Shown piece after piece: positions 1 to 5,471 of a stretch of 5,471 nucleotides of DNA. Made by a program: the position numbers and the translations under genes. The DNA comes from Crocinitomicaceae bacterium. Its GTDB lineage: Bacteria > Bacteroidota > Bacteroidia > Flavobacteriales_D > Crocinitomicaceae. Under the pieces are notes generated by a model. That model worked only from the letters and a program-made list of their open reading frames with translations, was not told the DNA's origin and made no database searches. Location: positions 1-5,471 of the forward strand of contig DORI01000078.1 in the NCBI GenBank assembly GCA_003512365.1, read 5' to 3'. Positions within the stretch are counted from its first letter, which is position 1, and every line of letters begins with the position of its first letter.

Positions 1-2177
1 TTGAAAATTACCGTTGGGAAATTATTGAAGAGTCGCAAATTGCTCTCGGATCGAAAAATTTAAGTTTGGATACGCTTAGTTTAAGGAGGGGCAAACAAGA
101 CATTATGGTATATGGATGTATTTCCAATAACGATTACGATAAGCTTAAAGTTGAAGTTGACAATTTGGATCTTTCCGAGATATCTCAACTTTTGCAGACA
201 GAAACAAAAATAGAAGGGGCCTTCTCAGGACTTACTACAATCTCGAATCCTTATAAAAATCTCAACATTGAGAGTGATGCAATTATCGATAGTTTATACT
301 TAGAAGGGGAAGAGGTAGGAAGAATTTATTTAAGTCCAAAATGGTTGGCTTCTCAAGATCAGATTGACCTTTCAGGTGCGTTAATGTACAAAGGTTCGAA
401 AACCTTCAATTTTGGAGGTAATTACTCTTTGCCAACTGAAAAGTTGAATATGTACTTAAATTTTGATAAGACCGATATTCGTTTTGCGAATGCGTTTTTA
501 GATCCAGAGATAGTTTCTGATATAAATGGAAAATTGAATGGAATTGTATATTTAACTGGAAATATTGCCGAGCCTAAACTTGCAGGGAAATTGAACTTGT
601 CCAACGGTAGTGCCTTAATTGGGATTACTGGAGTTAGGTATAAGCTGAATGGCGCAATTGGGGTTAAAAATGATGTTTTTGAAATCAATTATATTCCAGT
701 TTATGATGAAGAAGGAAATGAAGCCCGATTGACAGCTTCAATTAATCATACAAACTTTGATAAGATCAATTACGACGTCCAATTTGATTTTGAGAGTGAC
801 TTAAAAGGAAAGAATAATTACAACCGTTTCATGGTTTTGAACACACAATACAAAGACGGTGAATATTACTTTGGAAAAGCATATGGAAAAGGGACATTGA
901 ATATTTCAGGTTCTAATGATCTTGTGGATATATCCGTCAATGTAGAAACCAGAAAAGGCACCTCTATAGATTTCCCTTTGTATGGAGCAGAGGAATACGA
1001 GGAGGATGAAGACTTTTTATCCTTTGTCAAAAAGGGAGTGGATCAACAAAATAAAGAGGATAAAGATGTCTACTCTGGTGTTAATGTAGAGATGAATTTT
1101 ATTGTCAACAACGATGCTGAAATGAAGCTCATTTTTGACAATAATACGGGAGATCAAATCGAAGCTCGTGGATTTGGTGAATTAAATATGAAGATAGACC
1201 CATTCTATAATGTCAGTTTGAATGGAAAGTATGAGATTTCCGAAGGTAGTAAATACAACTTTGCAATGGGAAGTTTTAAACAACCATTTGACATAGTTCC
1301 GGGCTCAAATTTGAAATGGAATGGGGATTTATTAGATGCTGAGTTAAACATCGGAACCTCCATTACCATGAAACGTGTTTCCCTCTTGGAATTGTCTCCT
1401 GAAATTACGGATAAAACCTTGGGTTCGCAAGATATAATTTGTTATCTAAATTTAAATGATAAGTTATTACAACCAGCGATAAGTTTTAATATCGAAGCAC
1501 CAAAAGCATCTGAAACAGGTAAGGCTTTAGTCAGAAAAGTAACTGAAGACAAAGACGAATTGAACAAACAATTTTTCTCCCTACTACTAGTTAAAAAGTT
1601 TCAACCTCTTAAAGGCTCTCCGACAGCGGGAGGTTCTGCAGCTATCGATATGTTGGAAACCCAAATGAACGAAATTCTCGGAAAAATGAGTGACAAATAT
1701 AAATTAAACCTAGATTATGGAAAAGATGAGACGATGAATAAAACAAGTATTGGTTTTGGAATGAAAACTCAGTTTTTTGATGAAAAATTAATCGTCTCAG
1801 GGACGTTTGGTGTTGGTGGCTTATCTTCAACTTCGGGCAGTGGAATTCCCATTGGAGATGTTAATATTGAATATTTAATAAATGAAAGAGGGACATTTCG
1901 TGTAAATGCTTTCAATGAGTCTTCTAACAATGCTACAAATGCAAACAGTGCAAACAATACCTCTGGTCTTTATACTCAAGGAATTGGAATATCATATCAT
2001 GAAGATTTTCAAAATTGGAAAGACTTTATGTTATTTCAATACACCTCAGATTTATTTAGAAAAGAAAAGAAATATTGGAAAAAGACTGAAAGCAAACCGA
2101 ATAAAAAGGTGCCTGTCAATCCAGAAAAAGGAAAACCAAAAGAATTAATTCAGGAAAAAAAGAATTCAATTAAATAG
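1..2177 (+). CDS. tamB: TamB-type translocation/assembly module protein (DUF490), C-terminal part, 5' end outside window
   Basis: The frame is open from base 3 with no stop, so the gene begins before the window; TTG at 66 is not a credible start. About 724 codons are visible. TamB proteins are anchored in the inner membrane, span the periplasm as a long beta-taco, and work with a TamA/TamL outer-membrane partner in outer-membrane protein or phospholipid delivery. The visible part is almost entirely alternating polar/hydrophobic beta strands with repeated G-x-L/Y-x-L-x-G turns. Hallmarks of the C-terminal TamB domain in Bacteroidota are PGSNLKWNGDLLDAELNI (1299-1352), the FFSLLLVKKFQP segment (1572-1607), a Gly-rich FGVGGLSS stretch near 1806-1829, and the closing GIGISYHEDFQNW strand (about 1980-2018). 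An acidic segment (about 990-1011) and an Asn/Ala/Ser/Thr-rich loop (1920-1964) interrupt the strands. A 39-residue Lys-rich tail (2058-2174) follows the last strand. The stop is TAG at 2175. The family call is firm; the exact cargo and partner are not visible. Confidence 0.9.
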   Translation, partial: ENYRWEIIEESQIALGSKNLSLDTLSLRRGKQDIMVYGCISNNDYDKLKVEVDNLDLSEISQLLQTETKIEGAFSGLTTISNPYKNLNIESDAIIDSLYLEGEEVGRIYLSPKWLASQDQIDLSGALMYKGSKTFNFGGNYSLPTEKLNMYLNFDKTDIRFANAFLDPEIVSDINGKLNGIVYLTGNIAEPKLAGKLNLSNGSALIGITGVRYKLNGAIGVKNDVFEINYIPVYDEEGNEARLTASINHTNFDKINYDVQFDFESDLKGKNNYNRFMVLNTQYKDGEYYFGKAYGKGTLNISGSNDLVDISVNVETRKGTSIDFPLYGAEEYEEDEDFLSFVKKGVDQQNKEDKDVYSGVNVEMNFIVNNDAEMKLIFDNNTGDQIEARGFGELNMKIDPFYNVSLNGKYEISEGSKYNFAMGSFKQPFDIVPGSNLKWNGDLLDAELNIGTSITMKRVSLLELSPEITDKTLGSQDIICYLNLNDKLLQPAISFNIEAPKASETGKALVRKVTEDKDELNKQFFSLLLVKKFQPLKGSPTAGGSAAIDMLETQMNEILGKMSDKYKLNLDYGKDETMNKTSIGFGMKTQFFDEKLIVSGTFGVGGLSSTSGSGIPIGDVNIEYLINERGTFRVNAFNESSNNATNANSANNTSGLYTQGIGISYHEDFQNWKDFMLFQYTSDLFRKEKKYWKKTESKPNKKVPVNPEKGKPKELIQEKKNSIK

Positions 2178-2198
2178 AAATATTTGTTCATAATAGCC

Positions 2199-2305
2199 AT
2201 GCAAACATTAAGAGCACTTCCGAAGCAAGGAACCAAGTTAACCAATTGTGAAAATATCATGGCGTATTCCATATGAACGATAAAAAACAAATTATATACA
2301 TATGA
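2199..2305 (+). other. Two stacked mini-ORFs in the tamB-accC spacer, possible leader
   Basis: The 124-bp spacer between tamB and accC holds an ATG at 2199 opening a 25-codon frame that ends with TGA at 2274-2276. Its stop overlaps, as ATGA, a second ATG at 2273. That one opens a 10-codon frame (MNDKKQIIYI) whose TGA at 2303-2305 overlaps, again as ATGA, the accC start at 2302. ATGA overlaps are typical of translational coupling, so this could be a short leader feeding ribosomes to accC. The peptides resemble nothing I know, there are no Shine-Dalgarno sequences, and short frames are common in AT-rich spacers, so chance is a real alternative. The sequence CATATG occurs twice here (2270-2275 and 2299-2304), the second spanning the accC start. 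I see no convincing TAnnTTTG promoter and no terminator after tamB. Confidence 0.2.
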
Positions 2306-3786
2306 AAAAAGTACTCGTTGCCAATAGGGGTGAAATTGCACGAAGAGTAATAAGAACTCTGAGGAAGATGAACATAAAAAGTGTAGCTGTTTATTCTGAT
2401 GCAGATAAGGAGTCGCCTCACGTATTTGAGGCTGACGAGGCCGTCTACATCGGCAAGAGTCCATCAGCAGAAAGTTACTTAAAGCAAGATGTTATTTTAA
2501 ATTTTTGTAAGGAGTTAGGTGTAGATGGTATCCATCCTGGGTATGGATTTCTATCTGAAAATGCTTCGTTTGCTAGGAAAGTAAAAGAGGCGGGAATAAA
2601 ATTAATTGGGCCTTCTCCTGAATCTATGGAAGTTATGGGGGATAAATTAAGTGCCAAACAAGCTGTAAAAGCTTTCAATGTTCCTTTAGTTCCCGGTGTT
2701 GACTCTGCCATTTCAGATATTTCCGAGGCAAAGAAAGTGGCGAAAGAGGTGGGTTATCCTATTTTAATTAAGGCCTCTGCAGGTGGTGGAGGAAAAGGAA
2801 TGAGACTTGTTCACAAAGAGGAAGAATTTGAAGAACAAATGAATATGGCCCAAAACGAGGCGAGATCCTCTTTTGGAGACGACGCCGTTTTTATCGAGAA
2901 GTTTGTTGAGAAACCTCGTCATATTGAAATTCAAGTTTTTGCAGATCAATTGGGTAATGTGGTTTACTTGTTTGAGAGGGAATGTTCAATTCAACGCAGA
3001 CACCAAAAGGTAGTTGAGGAAGCACCGAGCGCAGTGCTCACACCAGAATTAAGAAAAAAAATGGGGGAAGCAGCTGTAGCAGTCTGTCGTGCATGTAAAT
3101 ACGAAGGTGCTGGAACTGTGGAATTTTTGATTGACGCTCACATGAATTTTTATTTCTTGGAAATGAACACAAGACTTCAAGTGGAGCATCCGGTTACAGA
3201 AGAAATAACCGGTCAGGATCTTGTGGAATGGCAAGTGAGAGTTGCGAGAGGCGAGCGCCTACCTAAACTTCAAGATGAACTAACTATAAATGGTCATGCG
3301 GTTGAAGTGCGTGTTTATGCAGAAGATACACTGAATGGTTTTGTTCCGGATATTGGAAAACTTGAGCGCTACAGGATTCCGAGTGGTAAGAATATTCGAG
3401 TAGACGATGCCTTCTTGGAAGGAATGGAAATTCCAATTTACTATGATCCCATGATTGCCAAATTAGTTGTTTGGGGAGCTACACGTGAAGAAGCAATTGA
3501 AAGAACAATTGAGGCTATCGAGAATTATCAAATTTCAGGAGTAAAAACCACCTTAGATTTTGGAAAATTTGTACTGAAGCATGATGCATTCAGAAGTGGT
3601 AATTTTGATACTAATTTTATAAACCATTACTTTAAAAATCCGTCAATCGTCAATGCAGCAATGGAGGAAGAAGAAACAGCTCTGCGGCATGCTGTGGATA
3701 AAATTTGGAGTGATATTCAAGATAGAAAAGAAGAAGCTTTCAGGTCTCGATCTATTGTGTCATCCTGGAAAAATAGAATGGAATAA
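2302..3786 (+). CDS. accC: Biotin carboxylase subunit of acetyl-/acyl-CoA carboxylase
   Basis: This cytosolic enzyme performs the ATP- and bicarbonate-dependent carboxylation of biotin on a carrier protein, the first half-reaction of acetyl-, propionyl- or related acyl-CoA carboxylases. The 494-residue product starts at the canonical MKKVLVANRGEIA and has the full layout: N-terminal Rossmann-like domain (1 to ~112, with HPGYGFLSEN at 78-87), ATP-grasp domain (~113-310) and C-terminal domain. Catalytic and ligand residues aligned by eye to E. coli AccC are all present: K115, K157, the GGGGKG loop 161-166, H207, K236, E274, E287, N289, R291, E295 and R337. It is about 45 residues longer than E. 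coli AccC, with a charged helical tail (~450-494), as in stand-alone subunits from Bacteroidota. The N-terminal part reads like PCC/MCC alpha chains (SDADKESPH, ADEAVYIG), so a propionyl-CoA or broad acyl-CoA carboxylase is as likely as acetyl-CoA carboxylase. No biotinyl domain is fused, and no carrier or carboxyltransferase gene is adjacent, so partners act in trans. Confidence 0.93.
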   Translation: MKKVLVANRGEIARRVIRTLRKMNIKSVAVYSDADKESPHVFEADEAVYIGKSPSAESYLKQDVILNFCKELGVDGIHPGYGFLSENASFARKVKEAGIKLIGPSPESMEVMGDKLSAKQAVKAFNVPLVPGVDSAISDISEAKKVAKEVGYPILIKASAGGGGKGMRLVHKEEEFEEQMNMAQNEARSSFGDDAVFIEKFVEKPRHIEIQVFADQLGNVVYLFERECSIQRRHQKVVEEAPSAVLTPELRKKMGEAAVAVCRACKYEGAGTVEFLIDAHMNFYFLEMNTRLQVEHPVTEEITGQDLVEWQVRVARGERLPKLQDELTINGHAVEVRVYAEDTLNGFVPDIGKLERYRIPSGKNIRVDDAFLEGMEIPIYYDPMIAKLVVWGATREEAIERTIEAIENYQISGVKTTLDFGKFVLKHDAFRSGNFDTNFINHYFKNPSIVNAAMEEEETALRHAVDKIWSDIQDRKEEAFRSRSIVSSWKNRME

Positions 3787-3851
3787 AAATTTTAGGGAAC
3801 TTAACAGAGTAACAATTGAAATAAGTACATTTACAACGCAAAAAAAAGAGA

Positions 3852-5063
3852 ATGAATTTACATGAATATCAAGGCAAGGCAATATTAAAAAGCTATGGAG
3901 TTGCCATTCAAGAAGGTGTCGTTGTAGACAAAGCAGAAGATGCCGTCGCAGCCGCTGAAAAACTAACGCAAGAAACAGGCACAAGTTGGTATGTGGTAAA
4001 AGCACAAATTCATGCTGGAGGTCGAGGAAAAGGAAAAGTAGAGGAAACAGGATCAAATGGAGTTGTACTTGCCAAAGGAATTCATGAAATTGAAGATAAG
4101 GTAAAAGGTATTCTTGGTGGTCACTTGGTAACCTTACAAACGAACGGAAAAGGAAAGAAAGTAAACAAAGTTTTGATTGCTCAAGATGTTTATTATCCTG
4201 GACCAACAGAAGTTAAAGAGTTTTACATGTCTGTTTTACTAGACAGAGAAAAAGGACGAAATGTAATTGTGTATTCCACTGAAGGAGGAATGGATATTGA
4301 ACATGTTGCGGAGCATTCACCCGAAAAAATTTACAAAGAATTTATTGACCCAAGAGTTGGTCTTCAAGGGTTTCAATCACGAAAAATCGCGTTTAATTTA
4401 GGGTTATCGGGAGAAGCCTTCAAGCAAATGGTGAAATTTGTTTCTTCCTTGTACAAGGCTTATGAAGGAATTGATGCTTCGATGTTTGAAATAAATCCAC
4501 TCTTTAAGACGTCAGATGATAAAATCATAGCTGTTGATGCGAAGGTAACCTTGGACGGTAATGGATTATTTAGACATCCAGACTATGCGGCACTTCGTGA
4601 TATTTCTGAGGAAGATCCAACGGAAGTCGAAGCTGGTGAAGCGGGTTTGAATTTCGTGAAGTTAGACGGAAATGTTGGATGTATGGTAAATGGAGCTGGT
4701 CTTGCGATGGCAACAATGGACATTATCAAACTTTCCGGAGGTAACCCTGCTAACTTTTTAGATGTAGGAGGTACAGCAAACGCTGAGCGCGTTGAAAAAG
4801 CGTTCCACATAATATTGAAAGATCCTAATGTTAAAGCAATTCTAATAAATATTTTCGGAGGAATTGTCCGCTGTGATAGAGTGGCACAAGGAGTTGTGGA
4901 TGCTTATAAAAATATTGGAAACATACCTGTTCCGATTATTGTCAGATTGCAAGGAACTAATGCAGTAGAAGCGAAAAGATTAATTGATGAATCAGGATTG
5001 AATGTGCATTCTGCGGTATTGTTACAGGAAGCAGCAGAAAAGGTAAAAGAAGTACTAGCTTAG
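3852..5063 (+). CDS. sucC: Succinate-CoA ligase (ADP-forming) subunit beta
   Basis: Beta subunit of succinyl-CoA synthetase, the TCA-cycle enzyme that interconverts succinyl-CoA and succinate with substrate-level phosphorylation of ADP or GDP. The 403-residue product begins MNLHEYQGKAILKSYGV, the standard SucC start, directly after an A-rich tract (3840-3847) with no usable Shine-Dalgarno. The N-terminal ATP-grasp domain (to ~240) has K50, the GRGK loop 57-60, the nucleotide/metal ligands N215 (in FEINPL) and D229 (in AVDAK). The C-terminal CoA-ligase domain has the VNGAGLAM phosphate-site loop (N280) and GGIVRCD (336-342), then the RLQGTNAVEA segment. Aligned by eye these match E. coli K46, N199, D213, N264 and G321. 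It is about 15 residues longer than E. coli SucC (388), with the extra length before residue 215, consistent with Bacteroidota homologues. The alpha subunit gene sucD does not follow, so it must lie elsewhere. It sits 65 bp after accC; co-transcription is possible but unproven. Confidence 0.96.
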   Translation: MNLHEYQGKAILKSYGVAIQEGVVVDKAEDAVAAAEKLTQETGTSWYVVKAQIHAGGRGKGKVEETGSNGVVLAKGIHEIEDKVKGILGGHLVTLQTNGKGKKVNKVLIAQDVYYPGPTEVKEFYMSVLLDREKGRNVIVYSTEGGMDIEHVAEHSPEKIYKEFIDPRVGLQGFQSRKIAFNLGLSGEAFKQMVKFVSSLYKAYEGIDASMFEINPLFKTSDDKIIAVDAKVTLDGNGLFRHPDYAALRDISEEDPTEVEAGEAGLNFVKLDGNVGCMVNGAGLAMATMDIIKLSGGNPANFLDVGGTANAERVEKAFHIILKDPNVKAILINIFGGIVRCDRVAQGVVDAYKNIGNIPVPIIVRLQGTNAVEAKRLIDESGLNVHSAVLLQEAAEKVKEVLA

Positions 5064-5097
5064 TATAAATCGTTCACTTCGAATAATTTTATCTTAC

Positions 5098-5158
5098 AAA
5101 GGGTACTGTTTTTGCTAACGCAACGACATGATAAGGTCCCTTTTTGTTATTTTTTTTG
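5098..5158 (+). terminator. Terminator-like hairpin and T-tract after sucC, overlapping the next gene's start
   Basis: AAAGGG (5098-5103) can pair with CCCTTT (5138-5143). Inside lies a second hairpin: TGTTTTTGC (5107-5115) pairs with GCAACGACA (5120-5128) around a TAAC loop, with one T-C mismatch and one G-T wobble. A T-rich run (5141-5158, TTTTTG then eight more T in a row at 5151-5157 and neighbours) follows immediately. This is a plausible intrinsic terminator for sucC. Against it, the outer stem is only six pairs with a large insert, and the right arm and T-tract are codons 4-10 of the following gene, where T-rich codons are expected because they encode a hydrophobic signal segment. It could instead be a fold that hides the start codon at 5128. 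Confidence 0.35.
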
Positions 5159-5471
5159 TTTTAATTGCTTTTTGCTCATTTCAACAAACATCTTTCTATT
5201 CTCAGCAATTACGATTTTCACGTTTTCAATCTGTGCACAACGAAGTATCTTCTTTACTGAATACTTCGTTGAAGGAATTCGGCATAGAAAGTACTGAAGT
5301 TCATATCTTATTAGCAGCTTTTAAGGAAGAAGGAAAGATAGAATGTTACGTGAAAAACAGAACTGACAAGTCATATAAATTATTTAGAACGTATGAGATA
5401 TGTTCTAAATCTGGAACTCAGGGACCAAAAAATAAACAAGGAGACAAACAAGTTCCCGAAGGGTTTTATCA
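5128..5471 (+). CDS. YafK/DpaA-like L,D-transpeptidase-family protein (YkuD superfamily), 3' end outside window
   Basis: The frame is open from ATG 5128 to the window edge (114 codons). An in-frame TAA at 5116-5118 and the absence of another nearby ATG fix this start. The first residues, MIRSLFVIFFVLIAFC, are a basic tip and hydrophobic core of a signal peptide. The IAFC is a poor lipobox because of Phe before Cys, so secretion is likely but lipidation is doubtful. Residues 58-114 match the start of the catalytic domain of E. coli YafK (DpaA): ILLAAFKEEGKIECYVKN, then a YKLFRTYEIC strand, then GPKNKQGDKQVPEGFY (99-114), the family's GPK-x2-GD-x-Q-x-PEGFY signature. Proteins of this family act on peptidoglycan in the periplasm; E. 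coli DpaA cleaves the link between Braun lipoprotein and peptidoglycan. The catalytic His and Cys motif lies beyond the edge, so activity and final length cannot be judged. Its start overlaps the terminator-like structure after sucC. Confidence 0.82.
   Translation, partial: MIRSLFVIFFVLIAFCSFQQTSFYSQQLRFSRFQSVHNEVSSLLNTSLKEFGIESTEVHILLAAFKEEGKIECYVKNRTDKSYKLFRTYEICSKSGTQGPKNKQGDKQVPEGFY
5238..5271. repeat. 11-bp perfect inverted repeat inside the YafK-like gene
   Basis: CAACGAAGTAT (5238-5248) and ATACTTCGTTG (5261-5271) are exact reverse complements separated by 12 bases. In RNA this gives an 11-bp hairpin within codons 37-48 of the YafK-like gene. No T-tract follows, so it is not an intrinsic terminator. 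It may be an mRNA structure, a protein-binding palindrome, or chance. Confidence 0.6.

Noticed and set aside
66..68. TTG at 66 as the start of the TamB-like gene
   Set aside because: The same frame is open back to base 3, and the protein begins in the middle of beta-strand sequence without signal or membrane segment, so this is a truncated gene at the window edge.
1906..2148. An 80-codon plus-strand frame inside tamB
   Set aside because: It lies wholly within the TamB C-terminal domain in another frame and has no features of its own.
2150..2464. A 104-codon reverse-strand frame over the tamB-accC spacer
   Set aside because: It overlaps the conserved accC start and the tamB end, and its sequence resembles no known family.
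3247..3260. Small GC-rich hairpin AGGCG-AG-CGCCT inside accC
   Set aside because: It has a five-base stem with a two-base loop in coding sequence and no T-tract; consistent with chance.
3816..3833. Possible promoter for sucC: TTG at 3816-3818 and TACATTTA at 3826-3833
   Set aside because: The second element matches the Bacteroidota TAnnTTTG box except for the last base, but the TTG lies only 7 bases away instead of about 20, so the pair does not fit the expected spacing.
3760..4206. A 148-codon reverse-strand frame across the accC-sucC junction
   Set aside because: It is Leu/His/Phe-rich, the reverse reading of the Lys/Glu-rich and A-rich start of sucC, and covers two well-supported genes.
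5112..5297. A 61-codon hydrophobic frame from TTG 5112
   Set aside because: It overlaps the YafK-like gene in another frame. The T-rich signal-peptide DNA reads as hydrophobic in any frame, and this frame ends without any recognisable domain, whereas the frame from 5128 shows the family signature.

Overview
The window looks like chromosomal DNA from a member of the Bacteroidota, most likely the Flavobacteriales. The evidence is the low GC content, the lack of Shine-Dalgarno sequences with A-rich stretches just before start codons, a TamB protein of the Bacteroidota form, a free-standing long-form biotin carboxylase, and a sucC that is not followed by sucD. The genus cannot be fixed from the sequence alone.

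Layout: all four genes are on the plus strand. (1) 1-2177 is the C-terminal part, about 724 codons, of a TamB-type envelope protein whose beginning lies before the window. (2) 2178-2301 is a 124-bp spacer with two tiny overlapping reading frames that run into the next start codon. (3) 2302-3786 is a complete biotin carboxylase (accC type, 494 aa). (4) 3852-5063 is a complete succinyl-CoA ligase beta subunit (sucC, 403 aa). (5) 5128-5471 is the first 114 codons of a secreted L,D-transpeptidase-family protein (YafK/DpaA-like, YkuD superfamily), cut by the right edge. A hairpin plus T-tract spans the sucC/YafK-like junction and overlaps the start of the latter gene. An 11-bp perfect inverted repeat lies further inside that gene.

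The two inner genes are central-metabolism enzymes that each need a partner not encoded here: a biotin carrier and carboxyltransferase for AccC, and SucD for SucC. If AccC serves a propionyl-CoA carboxylase, both enzymes would act around the propionyl-CoA / succinyl-CoA node; this is inference. The two outer genes act on the cell envelope (TamB in outer-membrane lipid or protein delivery, the YafK-like protein on peptidoglycan). Nothing shows that the four form one operon.

I see no mobile element, CRISPR array, RNA gene, phage gene or defence system. This is mostly a conserved housekeeping region. The features most worth a second look are the terminator-like structure overlapping a start codon, the inverted repeat inside the YafK-like gene, and the stacked mini-ORFs before accC.
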